This document shows positions 16,753 to 25,371 of a stretch of 64,000 nt of DNA, one piece after another. Source of the DNA: a virus; IMG/VR virus record IMGVR_UViG_3300045921_000484, positions 1-64,000 of that record; one strand, written 5' to 3'. The notes beneath the pieces were generated by a model, which made no database searches, had not been told where the DNA came from, and saw only the letters and a program-made list of their open reading frames with translations. Numbering within the stretch: the stretch's first letter is position 1; each line of letters opens with the position of its first letter. A program made the position numbers and the translations under genes.

Positions 16753-16865
16753 TTTATTATTTAGATAAATAAGCGTTGGATTATTTTTTTAGAGTTATTA
16801 ACTCTTAAATTTATTCATTTATTATATATTTTTTTTAATAAAAAAAGTTTAATTAATTCAATATT

Positions 16866-17134
16866 TTAATAAACCTTTTCAAATTTTATTTTAACACAAT
16901 CATATATTTTAAAAATTCCATTATCTTTCATATATTGATTTTCTGTTATCTCTTTTATTTTAAAAATTTTTCCTGAATATCTTTAGATTGCATTAAAAAT
17001 TCAACACCATATCTTTCTGAATTTTCTATACTTATTTCAAAAGTATCACCGGAAGTATCATATCCAAGGTTTTTGAAATAATCTAACCTCCTGTTTCCAA
17101 AAGTATTTAAAATTATTTTCTTATTAATTATCAT
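16866..17134 (-). pseudogene. decayed homing endonuclease remnant
   Basis: ATG 17134 opens a 59-residue frame ending at 16955. Its start (NTFGNRRLDYFKNLGYDTSG) resembles the N-termini of the endonuclease-type proteins at 8617 and 26267, then jumps to ERYGVEFLMQSKDIQEK, like the YGVDNP-type units. In the next frame the sequence continues with IFKIYDCVKIKFEKVY to a stop at 16866, like the C-terminal end of these enzymes. The large nuclease middle is deleted and at least one frameshift separates the ends. It lies upstream of the sigma factor gene. Confidence 0.5.
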
Positions 17135-17183
17135 ATTTTATATACTAATTATTAAATGGTATGGTGATTTCTTTTAATAAAAA

Positions 17184-17211
17184 AAATCCAGAAATTAATA
17201 TTTCTGGATTT
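17184..17211 (-). terminator. intrinsic terminator after the gene at 17230
   Basis: AAATCCAGAAAT and ATTTCTGGATTT form a 12-bp stem around TAAT, flanked by A and T runs, 18 bases after the stop codon of the minus-strand gene. Confidence 0.85.
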
Positions 17212-17229
17212 TTAATATTATAAATTAGA

Positions 17230-18513
17230 TTATAATTTAATTCTTTCTTTATATTGTAGCTCCTTGACTGCTTGCAATTCACTATTAAGATTTGAACTTC
17301 TTTTTTCTAAATTTTCAAGAGCGGTTTTTAATATCTCTGATTCACCAATCATTTGAATGGAACTTTTAATTTTATCAATATTAAATTTAATATCTTCTAA
17401 TTTAAGAGTAATTTCTCTTTCTTTATCTTCGAGTTTTCTTTTAATAATTAGTTCTTTACTTAATTTATTTTCATAAAAATAAGTCAAGTCATAATTTAAT
17501 TCATTTTTCACCTCGTTAACCAACTCAAGAGCTGATTCATATTTGAAGAAGGAGTTACCATATCTTTCATCGCATCTATAAACAAAAATATTATTTTTGT
17601 AATTAAATGCAAATATTTCAAGATAAGGGTTTATTAGGTTGTTAACTTTTTTAACAACGTCTAATTCTACGAATTTATCAAGATTTTTAGATACTTCTAA
17701 TAAGATAGGGTAGAAGTTTTTATTTACTATTGGAACAATAGGTGATGAGAATAGGCTTTCTAATGTAGTTTCTTCGTTTAATTCTTCATCATTTATGAAG
17801 ATAGCGCCTTTTTTATTAACAGATAATCCAACTGTTAGATACTCAGAAATTCTAAAATTAATTTTGTCTTCTGATATAGAAGCATATTTCATAGCTGTTT
17901 CTAACATCCTTAGAGATCTTAAATCTTGTTCATTTTTAACATTATTTTCTAGAAGAGTTTTCTCGATTGTGTTTTCACTTAAAAGGAACCAAGAATCTTT
18001 AACAAGTGCAATATGACCATCTTCCACTTGCTCTACAATTGTGTAGACTGACTCACCCTTACCTCCACTTAGAAGGTTAGCTTTTTGTTCAGGGGATTTT
18101 GTTAAATTGTGTACGAATAGTTTTATTTCTGGGACCCAGTCATAAACAGCTAATTCATTAAGAATCTTAGACATTCTATCTTGATCTGAATCAAGGTTTA
18201 TTGTTTGTAATAGAACATTTATTGGTTGTCTATAAAGCTCTCCTTGATTCTTAGAGTTAAGGACATTATATAAATTCTTTAATTCATATAAAATCTCATA
18301 TTTCTTTATATCATTATTAAGATTTTCAAGTAAAGATTTAACACTTTTATCATAAGTATATGGCTTAAGCTTTTCGTTTAATGAATTTATGATTGTCTTC
18401 TCCGACATACTATTACATACATTCATATGTGCCTCAATAATTACTGATATCTCTTCTTGGTCAAGAGAAAGTCCTTTTTTGAAGTTAAACAATTCAAGTT
18501 TAAGATTCTTCAT
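17230..18513 (-). CDS. unknown 427-residue phage protein, probably structural
   Basis: Begins MKNLKLELFNFKKG, which loosely resembles the shared N-terminal tag but lacks its FE element. The body is a mixed alpha/beta sequence with no family I recognise; residues 350-425 form a charged heptad-rich helix (coiled coil) ending LQYKERIKL. It follows the tail terminator gene in the same direction, suggesting a virion or assembly role. A strong terminator closes the unit. Confidence 0.7.
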   Translation of the reverse strand: MKNLKLELFNFKKGLSLDQEEISVIIEAHMNVCNSMSEKTIINSLNEKLKPYTYDKSVKSLLENLNNDIKKYEILYELKNLYNVLNSKNQGELYRQPINVLLQTINLDSDQDRMSKILNELAVYDWVPEIKLFVHNLTKSPEQKANLLSGGKGESVYTIVEQVEDGHIALVKDSWFLLSENTIEKTLLENNVKNEQDLRSLRMLETAMKYASISEDKINFRISEYLTVGLSVNKKGAIFINDEELNEETTLESLFSSPIVPIVNKNFYPILLEVSKNLDKFVELDVVKKVNNLINPYLEIFAFNYKNNIFVYRCDERYGNSFFKYESALELVNEVKNELNYDLTYFYENKLSKELIIKRKLEDKEREITLKLEDIKFNIDKIKSSIQMIGESEILKTALENLEKRSSNLNSELQAVKELQYKERIKL

Positions 18514-18540
18514 ATTTTAAAATATTTTTTTTATATAAAC

Positions 18541-18550
18541 TATATATTAA
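18541..18550 (-). promoter_or_regulatory. putative late promoter of the gene at 17230-18513
   Basis: Minus-strand TTAATATATA lies 27 bases before the ATG at 18513; same element as elsewhere. Confidence 0.5.
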
Positions 18551-18576
18551 TGTTAAAAAGTCATTTTTTACCACTT

Positions 18577-19341
18577 TTAATTATTCGGTTTTGCTTCGTC
18601 TCCGTTTGGATTTGTGTTCCTAATAATTGACTTTTCCCTTGTTTTTAACATATTATTATACCATCTTGTCCTCTTAGGGGCTATTATATAATTTGGATCA
18701 TATGATCCCCTGTCTTTTCTTAATGCGGGGTAGTATGTATGTACTTCAAATGAAACAGTTAATTTTATTGTATTATCACTTGTTAAATTTTTCTCCCTCG
18801 CAATTTCTATTTGTTTTGAATCAGGTAGTATCATAACAGCATCTATATTCATGAAGTTATGTTCAAAGTACATAAATCTATATAACCATAGAGTATCCAT
18901 TATCGCCTGACTACACTTGAATATATCAACCTCATTCGATAATAGTATTGCTAGATCATAGTTTACAGATATTGGAACAGCTCTTACTTTAGCAAGAACT
19001 CTTCTTATTTCTTTGGTATCTTCAACTACCATTCTTAACCAAACATTTGGATTGGCAAACTCATCAGACTTTATATTAAACCCAGTTAATGTTAAGTGAC
19101 CCCTAGGTATTATATCAGTATTCAACTCAACAAATCTGTTGTTTGATACTATATCATCTTGAAAAGAGTCTAATAGGAATCTTTCATCTCCTGTAAGTGA
19201 ATAGTAGAAAGGTACATTAACATAAACATCTCCGGTTGAAAACCTATTTACCCAATTAATTTGACCTTCCATTGTATCTAACACACAAGTGGTTAAGTCT
19301 CTGAAAAAGACATCTTCGAAATTAAATCTTTCACCAATCAT
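18577..19341 (-). CDS. 15: tail terminator / sheath stabiliser, T4 gp15-like
   Basis: The 254-residue product should cap the tail tube and sheath and provide the head-joining surface. It follows gp15 well: FSTGDVYVNVPFYYS (gp15 SGDKFIRVPITYAS), then TDIIPRGHLTLTGF (gp15 ETILPRINLHLVDF), then VPISVNYDLAILLSNEVDIF (gp15 SPIKMIYELSIFTRYEDDMF), and the TVSFEVHTYYPAL strand. The tail is polar and probably disordered. T4 gp15 has 272 residues. It is divergent from the clamp loader gene, with only about 50 bases between them. Confidence 0.9.
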   Translation of the reverse strand: MIGERFNFEDVFFRDLTTCVLDTMEGQINWVNRFSTGDVYVNVPFYYSLTGDERFLLDSFQDDIVSNNRFVELNTDIIPRGHLTLTGFNIKSDEFANPNVWLRMVVEDTKEIRRVLAKVRAVPISVNYDLAILLSNEVDIFKCSQAIMDTLWLYRFMYFEHNFMNIDAVMILPDSKQIEIAREKNLTSDNTIKLTVSFEVHTYYPALRKDRGSYDPNYIIAPKRTRWYNNMLKTREKSIIRNTNPNGDEAKPNN

Positions 19342-19344
19342 ACT

Positions 19345-19358
19345 TTATATATTAATAA
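19345..19358 (-). promoter_or_regulatory. putative late promoter of the gp15-like gene
   Basis: Minus-strand TTATTAATATATAA lies 4 bases before the ATG at 19341, which would give an almost leaderless transcript. Confidence 0.55.
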
Positions 19359-19388
19359 ACTTTCTTTCCTTTTTTCTATACATGAAAT

Positions 19389-20357
19389 ATGACAAGCGTT
19401 AAATCACTTTTACTCTGGGAGAAATGGAGACCCACTAAAATAGATGATATTATCCTTTTACCTAGAATCCGTAAGCATTTTGAAAACGGATTAACACAGA
19501 ACTACATATTTTACGGCCATTATGGTACAGGAAAAACATCATTGGCTAGAATTTTAATTGGTAAATATACAAAGGATAAGCCATTTTTAGAGATAAATAG
19601 CTCATTATATACATCAATTGATGTTCTTAGAAATGAGATAGAGGATTTCTGTAAAACAAGACCAATTATGGAGTACGACTCCGATGTTAAGTATGTGTTC
19701 CTTGATGAGTTTGAGAGAGTTTCTGCTCAATTTCAAGACGCATTTAAGGCATTTATTGAAAAGTATAGTAGGCTTGGTGTTAGGTTTATAATAACAACTA
19801 ATCATATAAACAAAGTTTCAGATGGTATAAAATCAAGAATAGCTAAGATAGATTTCAATTGCCAAAGTTTGGAAGAGGAAAAATATCTTAAAATGGAGAT
19901 TTTTAAGAGAATAAATGGAATTATATTACCAACCGAGGGTAAGGAAGTACCTAAGGGAGAACTAATTTCTATTATTAATAAGAAGTTTCCAGATTTTCGT
20001 TCCATAATGGTTGAATTACAAAACTATTTGGAAACAGGTAATTCTGTATCTGGTTCTTCTAATATATCAAATAAAGTTAAGATGGATTTATATAACTGTA
20101 TCTATAATTCATCTCTTTCATATGATTCAATTTACCATTTCCTAATGAATACATTTGGGGCTGATAAGATAGATGTTATGATAGGTTTGTTGGGAAAGCC
20201 ATTTATTGAATGGAGTATCGCTGAGAAAAAGAATGTAGATAAACTATTCCAGTGTAATTATGTAATTGCTGATTGTGCTTCTAAGTTGGATACAAATACT
20301 GATCCGATTGTATTGGGTATGACAATTATTGGAAAGTTTAGAGATATACTACTTTAA
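19389..20357 (+). CDS. 44: sliding-clamp loader ATPase subunit, T4 gp44-like
   Basis: The 322-residue AAA+ protein should load the DNA polymerase clamp onto primed DNA. It begins LLWEKWRPTKIDDIILLPRI, the usual entry of clamp loaders; the Walker A motif is GHYGTGKTS near residue 43 and Walker B is YVFLDEFERV near 105. FIITTNHINKV is sensor 1, and KSRIAKIDF corresponds to the SRC-type arginine finger segment. Length equals that of gp44 (319). The small partner gp62 and the clamp gp45 are not in this window. Confidence 0.92.
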   Translation: MTSVKSLLLWEKWRPTKIDDIILLPRIRKHFENGLTQNYIFYGHYGTGKTSLARILIGKYTKDKPFLEINSSLYTSIDVLRNEIEDFCKTRPIMEYDSDVKYVFLDEFERVSAQFQDAFKAFIEKYSRLGVRFIITTNHINKVSDGIKSRIAKIDFNCQSLEEEKYLKMEIFKRINGIILPTEGKEVPKGELISIINKKFPDFRSIMVELQNYLETGNSVSGSSNISNKVKMDLYNCIYNSSLSYDSIYHFLMNTFGADKIDVMIGLLGKPFIEWSIAEKKNVDKLFQCNYVIADCASKLDTNTDPIVLGMTIIGKFRDILL

Positions 20358-20399
20358 TATTCATTTGTAATTTCTCTGTAAAATTATAGTTTTATATGA

Positions 20400-20736
20400 T
20401 CACTTGAGTAATTTATCTCTTAGGTCAAGTATAATATCATCACTATGTGATAGTATATGTGGTAGGTAGTCATGATAAGTTTCTAATATATCATTTATTG
20501 ATCTATCACACGTTCCAGACACATCATTTAGTAGTATTGTTATACATTCTTTATACATTCTTCGTCTATCTTTTTAATATCATGCATCCTGTTACTTGCC
20601 TCCTTTCAGTGTGACCAAAGAAGATTAACTATTTTTTGAGATATAGATTCATCATATTCGTTAGAGTATTTTGATCTCAATATTTTTCTAATTTTTTTTG
20701 TTGGGTTCTAGATTCTAATTATTTTATGTATTTCAT
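20400..20736 (-). pseudogene. decayed gene that once carried the shared N-terminal tag
   Basis: ATG 20736 follows a good promoter-like element and would begin MKYIK, but codon 6 is TAA; reading through gives LESRTQQKKLEKILRSKYSN, so the ancestral start was probably MKYIK-x-LES, the shared tag. That frame stops at 20606. A separate frame (ATG 20558 to 20400) encodes 52 residues ending DIILDLRDKLLK, likely the original C-terminus. At least one nonsense change and a frameshift have broken the gene. Confidence 0.5.
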
Positions 20737-20750
20737 ACAAGTATATATTA

Positions 20751-20762
20751 TTTTTATATATA
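20751..20762 (+). promoter_or_regulatory. putative late promoter of the gp25-like gene
   Basis: TTTTTATATATA ends 5 bases before the ATG at 20767 and fits the common element. Confidence 0.5.
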
Positions 20763-20766
20763 GTTT

Positions 20767-21144
20767 ATGGCAACATTTAACTTCACTGACTTTTATATAG
20801 CTTACCCTGGTCATCCAAGATTCACCGATAAGGAATTAATAGAGGATGAGGTTGTTAGGGTTATTATTCAGAAGTATGAAATGATAGTATTCACTAATAA
20901 AGGAGAACTTTTTGGTGATCCAAATTTTGGAGCAGACTTGGTTAAATTATTACATGAGACCAAAGTATCAGCTAAAGTTGTTGAGAACGATATTAGAAGT
21001 CAGATAATAGAGTATATTCCTGAAATTAAAGATATATCATATGAGCTTTCTGTTTCCTTCTATCAGGATCCGGAGAATTACCAAGACGTTATGGAAATAT
21101 TTTTCAAGATATCTGAATATGAAGTTTTTTTAACGGTTTCATAA
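20767..21144 (+). CDS. 25: baseplate wedge protein, T4 gp25-like
   Basis: The 125-residue product matches the GPW/gp25 family, whose lysozyme-like fold helps start sheath polymerisation on the baseplate. Typical features are the central VVRVIIQKYEMIVFTNKGEL, the FGDPNFGADLVKLLHE segment with its conserved Gly-Asp/Asn-x-x-x-Gly pattern, and the C-terminal strand region. T4 gp25 has 132 residues. It stands alone here rather than beside other wedge genes. Confidence 0.9.
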   Translation: MATFNFTDFYIAYPGHPRFTDKELIEDEVVRVIIQKYEMIVFTNKGELFGDPNFGADLVKLLHETKVSAKVVENDIRSQIIEYIPEIKDISYELSVSFYQDPENYQDVMEIFFKISEYEVFLTVS

Positions 21145-21178
21145 AAAAAATTTTTCGGATTATTTTATTAACATGTTA

Positions 21179-21190
21179 TTTTAATATATA
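21179..21190 (+). promoter_or_regulatory. putative late promoter of the amidoligase-like gene
   Basis: TTTTAATATATA ends 9 bases before the ATG at 21199 and is a near-perfect copy of the common element. Confidence 0.55.
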
Positions 21191-21198
21191 GAATTTGT

Positions 21199-22326
21199 AT
21201 GAAGCATCTTTTACGTTTTTCATTATTCGAGGAGGTTAATCCAAGAGACATTTCATTCGTTACACAAATGGATGACTATTTCACAGTCGCGTTTGAATTT
21301 GAAATAGAAACAGTTGATAAAAAAAACATCAAAATTGACTTTAGTATATTGTATGATGATGATGATGTTATTGATATGTTGGATATTATAATAAAGGAAA
21401 TGAATCTTAGAAAGAAATCCGAGAAGAAACTTGTTGAGGATATAATCTACTCTGTAATTGATGTGCTGGAGGAAGGGATAATAACAAAAAAATTAAAAAC
21501 AAATTACAAGATAATAGATGAGATGTTATTTGATATCTTCAATCCTGATAATTTTAAATCTAGTAGAGATGCCGAGATAGCTTCTTTTACTAAATCAATA
21601 TTAATGAGTCATATATTTAGCGAAGATTTGAGTTATATGAAGAAGCAAGCTAAAAAATATTTGCCGAATTTTACAAGAAAATGGGCTAGGAAAATAGACT
21701 ATGTTGGGGACGTGACTTTAGAAAGAGGAATAGAGATAAAACCTAAGAAATACCTTATTGGTTTGTCAGAAGGTATAGAAATGATAAATGATTTCTTCAC
21801 TGATTTCGAATCGCAGGATTATTGGAAATTCACCGATAGAACAGGATTGCATATTAACATTGGTGTTAATAAAAAAAATGTTGAGTGGAATCCTATAAAG
21901 GGTTTACTTATGTTGAATGATGTTGGTAAAGATGATTCAGTTCCATTGGTATTTAAGGATATGAACTGGAGAATGAATAATAAATTTTGTGGATCATTAA
22001 TTACATCTATTAGAAAAATAGATCCATCTAAGATAGATGATATCAAGAAGTCTATTAATATGAATGACATCAATTCAACAGAAGATTTTTTTAATAAATT
22101 TTTAACAGATAAGATAAAAGAATGGGGTTATAAGAACTTCGGATTTAATATTACAAAATTGGATCATAATTATGTAGAGTTTAGATATGTTGGTGGTGTT
22201 ATATCTAGAGAGTTGCTTATAAATAAATTAAAGTATTTTTCATTTATTGTATATGCCATGACTAACAAGGATTATAAAAGAAGAGAATATCTAAAGAAGT
22301 TATATAAGTTTGTTGATAGCTTATAA
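21199..22326 (+). CDS. putative amidoligase-like protein with the shared N-terminal tag
   Basis: The 375-residue product starts MKHLLRFSLFEE, a clear copy of the shared tag with the L-F-E triplet expected at a gp21-type cleavage site. The body has features of the amidoligase family (glutamine-synthetase fold): FTVAFEFEIET near residue 30, TDRTGLHINIGV near 215 and a late YVEFRYVGG near 333, matching the family's E-x-E, G-x-H-x-x-x and E-x-R motifs. Such enzymes form isopeptide or amide bonds. No partner peptide gene was identified. If packaged, it might act on virion or host proteins. The enzyme assignment is moderately supported. Confidence 0.6.
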   Translation: MKHLLRFSLFEEVNPRDISFVTQMDDYFTVAFEFEIETVDKKNIKIDFSILYDDDDVIDMLDIIIKEMNLRKKSEKKLVEDIIYSVIDVLEEGIITKKLKTNYKIIDEMLFDIFNPDNFKSSRDAEIASFTKSILMSHIFSEDLSYMKKQAKKYLPNFTRKWARKIDYVGDVTLERGIEIKPKKYLIGLSEGIEMINDFFTDFESQDYWKFTDRTGLHINIGVNKKNVEWNPIKGLLMLNDVGKDDSVPLVFKDMNWRMNNKFCGSLITSIRKIDPSKIDDIKKSINMNDINSTEDFFNKFLTDKIKEWGYKNFGFNITKLDHNYVEFRYVGGVISRELLINKLKYFSFIVYAMTNKDYKRREYLKKLYKFVDSL

Positions 22327-22339
22327 TCAATTATTGCAT

Positions 22340-23170
22340 TTAATTAATAAAAGAATATTTTTTTATCAATTTTATCAATTCACTTTCTGTTTTAGGCTTT
22401 CTTATTTGGTCTAGAAAATCGATTAATCTATCAAGAAAAATTGAATCTCCTTGAATAATATCCATATCGTTAAATAATTCTATTTTATCTTTATCCTTAA
22501 ATAAATTCCATATTTGAAATACTGGGTTAAATTGACAGTAGAAATCACCACCAATCCATTCTGGACTGCCTTCTAGTGAAATTAATTTGTTATTGTCACA
22601 GTAGAAATTTCCACCAACCGATTTAGGACTTCCTTCTAGTGAAATTAATTTGTTGTTGTCACAGTAGAAATCACTACCAACCGATTTAGGACTACCTTCT
22701 AGTGAAGTTAGGTTGTTATTGGAACACCAGAAATCCCTACCAACTGATTTAGGACTACCTTTTAGTGAGGTTAGGTTGTTATAGGAACAGTAGAAACCCC
22801 CACTAATCGATTCGGGACTGCCTTCTAGTGAACTTAGATTGTTATTACGACAGTAGAAATCATCACCAACCCATTCAGGAGCATCTTCTAGAGAGGTTAG
22901 GTTGTTAAAAGAACAGTCGAAATCTCCACCAACCGATTTAGGACCTCCTTCTAGAGAGGTTAGGTTGTTAAAGGGACAGTAGAAATTACCGGTAACATTT
23001 CTAAATTTAATGGGTATTTTATCCAATTCTTTATAGGATAGATCAACATCACCATCTACATCAATAGATCCATCACTATTTATAGTAAAATTTTGTATAC
23101 TGTACTCACTACATGTTGATTCAATATCCTTGTTGGATTCAAATAATCTGTATTGAATTAGGTGTTTCAT
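22340..23170 (-). CDS. repeat protein A: shared tag plus seven 21-residue leucine-rich-like repeats
   Basis: I place the start at ATG 23170, giving MKHLIQYRLFES; an upstream ATG would hide the tag. Residues 12-60 form a conserved lead domain. Then come seven units of 21 residues, consensus F-x-C-x-x-NNLTSLEGxPKSVGGD, resembling short bacterial leucine-rich repeats with a regular Cys. A C-terminal cap of about 60 residues (NPVFQIWNLFKDKDKIELF...) is shared with the three neighbours. First of four tandem paralogues. Function unknown; a protein-binding solenoid is likely. Confidence 0.85.
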   Translation of the reverse strand: MKHLIQYRLFESNKDIESTCSEYSIQNFTINSDGSIDVDGDVDLSYKELDKIPIKFRNVTGNFYCPFNNLTSLEGGPKSVGGDFDCSFNNLTSLEDAPEWVGDDFYCRNNNLSSLEGSPESISGGFYCSYNNLTSLKGSPKSVGRDFWCSNNNLTSLEGSPKSVGSDFYCDNNKLISLEGSPKSVGGNFYCDNNKLISLEGSPEWIGGDFYCQFNPVFQIWNLFKDKDKIELFNDMDIIQGDSIFLDRLIDFLDQIRKPKTESELIKLIKKYSFIN

Positions 23171-23174
23171 TATG

Positions 23175-23185
23175 TATATATTAAA
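23175..23185 (-). promoter_or_regulatory. putative late promoter of repeat gene A
   Basis: Minus-strand TTTAATATATA ends 4 bases before the ATG at 23170. It lies inside the last codons of repeat gene B, whose stop is at 23181. Confidence 0.5.
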
Positions 23186-24074
23186 GGATAAATTTATAAT
23201 CATTAATTAACTTTCTTAATTCAATTTCCGTTTTTGGCTTGCCTATTTGGTCTAGAAAATAGATTAATCTATTAAGAATAACGGAATTACCTTGGATAAT
23301 ATCCATATCATTAAATAATTCTATTTTATCTTTATCTCTAAATAAATTCCATATCTGTTCTACTGGGTTATTTTTACAGTCGAAACGACCATCAATTGAT
23401 TCCGGAGCACCTTCTAGTGAAATTAGTTTGTTATTAGAACACCAGAATTCACTACCAACCCATTTAGGACTGCCTTCTAGTGAAATTAGTTTGTTATTGC
23501 AACAGAAGAAAACACCACTAACTGATTTAGGACCGCCTTCTAGTGAGGTTAGTTTGTTATTAGAACAGAAGAAACCACCACTAACCGATTTAGGACTGCC
23601 TTCTAGTGAGGTTAGTTTGTTAAAGGAACATTCAAAATTTCTACCAACTGATTCAGGACAGCCTTCTAGATAGGTTAGATTGTTATAGGAACAGTTGAAA
23701 TCACCGCTAACTGATTCAGGGCCTCCTTCTAGTGAAGTTAGGTTGTTATAGGAACAAATAAAATCCCCAAAAATCAATTTAGGACATCCCTCTAGTGAAG
23801 TTAGTTTGTTATTACGACAGTATAAATGACCACCAACCGATTTGGGACAACCTTTTAGTGAAGTTAGATTGTTATTGGAACAGTAGAAATTACCACTTAC
23901 ATTTCTAAATTTAAGGGGTATTCTATCTAATCCTTTATCAGATAGATTAACATTACCATTCACATCAATAGATCCATCAATATTTATAGTAAAACTTTGT
24001 ATACCATATTCTTTACATATAGATTTAATATCCTTATTAGATTCAAATAATCTATATTTAATTAAATATTTCAT
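23181..24074 (-). CDS. repeat protein B: shared tag plus eight 21-residue repeats
   Basis: The 297-residue product starts MKYLIKYRLFES, has the same lead domain as its neighbours (ICKEYGIQSFTINIDGSIDV), then eight 21-residue units of the type F-x-CSNNKLTSLEGxPKSV and the common C-terminal cap (NPVEQIWNLFRDKDKIELFN). Some units have Phe-Phe-Cys where others have Phe-Tyr-Cys. Its stop lies 10 bases upstream of the next gene's ATG. Role unknown, as for its paralogues. Confidence 0.85.
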   Translation of the reverse strand: MKYLIKYRLFESNKDIKSICKEYGIQSFTINIDGSIDVNGNVNLSDKGLDRIPLKFRNVSGNFYCSNNNLTSLKGCPKSVGGHLYCRNNKLTSLEGCPKLIFGDFICSYNNLTSLEGGPESVSGDFNCSYNNLTYLEGCPESVGRNFECSFNKLTSLEGSPKSVSGGFFCSNNKLTSLEGGPKSVSGVFFCCNNKLISLEGSPKWVGSEFWCSNNKLISLEGAPESIDGRFDCKNNPVEQIWNLFRDKDKIELFNDMDIIQGNSVILNRLIYFLDQIGKPKTEIELRKLINDYKFIL

Positions 24075-24078
24075 AATG

Positions 24079-24089
24079 TATATATTAAA
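24079..24089 (-). promoter_or_regulatory. putative late promoter of repeat gene B
   Basis: Minus-strand TTTAATATATA ends 4 bases before the ATG at 24074, in the same context as for genes A and C. Confidence 0.5.
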
Positions 24090-25356
24090 GGATAAATCTA
24101 TAATCCTTAATAACCCTTCTTAATTCTTCTTCACTTTTAGGCTTGCCTATTTGGTCTAGAAAATCGATTAATCTATTAAGAATAATTGAATCCCCTTGAA
24201 TAATATCCATATCATTAAATAATTCTATTTTATCCTTATCCTCAAATAATTTCCATATTTGATAGACTGGGTTATATTGACAGTTGAAATAACCTCCAAT
24301 TGATTCCGGAGCACCTTCTAGTAAAATTAGTTTGTTATTAGAGCAATAGAAATCTCTAACAACCGATTTAGGACCGCCTTCTAGTGAAGTTAGGTTGTTA
24401 TTGTAACACCAGAAATCTCTACCAACCGATTTAGGACCGCCTTCTAGTGAAGTTAGGTTGTTACTGTGGCAGTAGAAACCACCATCAACCGATTTAGGAC
24501 CGCCTTCTAGTGAAATTAGTTTGTTATTAGAACACCAGAAATCTCCACCAACACATTTATGACCGCCTTCTAGTGAAATTAGTTTGTTATTGTTGCAGTA
24601 GAAATTCCCACCAACCGATTTAGGACCGCCTTCTAGTGAAGTTAGGTTGTTATTGTAACATTTGAAATGACCACCAACCGATTTAGGACCGCCCTCTAGC
24701 GAAGTTAGATTGTTATTGAAACAGTGGAAATCTCCACCAACCGATTTAGGACCGCCTTGTAGTGAAGTTAGGTTATTATTGTTGCAGTAGAAACTCACAC
24801 TAATAGATTCGGGACAACCTTCTAGTGAAGTTAGGTTGTTATAGGAGCAGTAGAAACTACCACCAACCGATTTAGGACCCCCTTCTAGTGAAGTTAGATT
24901 GTTATTGTCACAATAGAAATCCCTACCAGCCGATTTAGGACAGCCTTCTAATGAAGATAGGTTGTTATAGGAACAAATAAAATCACTACCAACTGATTCC
25001 GGTGATCCTTCTAGTGAAGTTAGGTTGTTATAGGAGCAGTTGAAATCACTACCAACTGATTCCGGTGACCCTTCTAGTGAAGTTAGATTGTTATTGTAAC
25101 AGTAGAAATGACCACCAACCGATTCAGGACAGCCTTCTAAAGAGGTTAATTTGTTATAGGAACAGTTGAAATTACCACTTACATTTCTAAATTTAATGGG
25201 TAGTTTATCTAATTCTTTACCGGATAGATCAACATCACCATTTACGTCAATAGATCCATCTTCATTTATAGTCCAATTTTGGATACCATATTCCTCACAT
25301 ATCGACTCAATATCTCCGGTAGATTCAAATAATCTATATTTAATTAAATATTTCAT
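24085..25356 (-). CDS. repeat protein C: shared tag plus fourteen 21-residue repeats
   Basis: The largest paralogue, 423 residues. It starts MKYLIKYRLFES, followed by the lead domain (EYGIQNWTINEDGSIDVNGD), fourteen 21-residue units dominated by LTSLEGGPKSVGG, and the shared cap ending IKDYRFIL. Several adjacent units are nearly identical in DNA, pointing to recent internal expansion. Cys recurs at the same position in every unit; on the inner face of a solenoid these could be buried or bind metal. Confidence 0.88.
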   Translation of the reverse strand: MKYLIKYRLFESTGDIESICEEYGIQNWTINEDGSIDVNGDVDLSGKELDKLPIKFRNVSGNFNCSYNKLTSLEGCPESVGGHFYCYNNNLTSLEGSPESVGSDFNCSYNNLTSLEGSPESVGSDFICSYNNLSSLEGCPKSAGRDFYCDNNNLTSLEGGPKSVGGSFYCSYNNLTSLEGCPESISVSFYCNNNNLTSLQGGPKSVGGDFHCFNNNLTSLEGGPKSVGGHFKCYNNNLTSLEGGPKSVGGNFYCNNNKLISLEGGHKCVGGDFWCSNNKLISLEGGPKSVDGGFYCHSNNLTSLEGGPKSVGRDFWCYNNNLTSLEGGPKSVVRDFYCSNNKLILLEGAPESIGGYFNCQYNPVYQIWKLFEDKDKIELFNDMDIIQGDSIILNRLIDFLDQIGKPKSEEELRRVIKDYRFIL

Positions 25357-25360
25357 AATG

Positions 25361-25371
25361 TATATATTAAA
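25361..25371 (-). promoter_or_regulatory. putative late promoter of repeat gene C
   Basis: Minus-strand TTTAATATATA ends 4 bases before the ATG at 25356. Confidence 0.5.
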
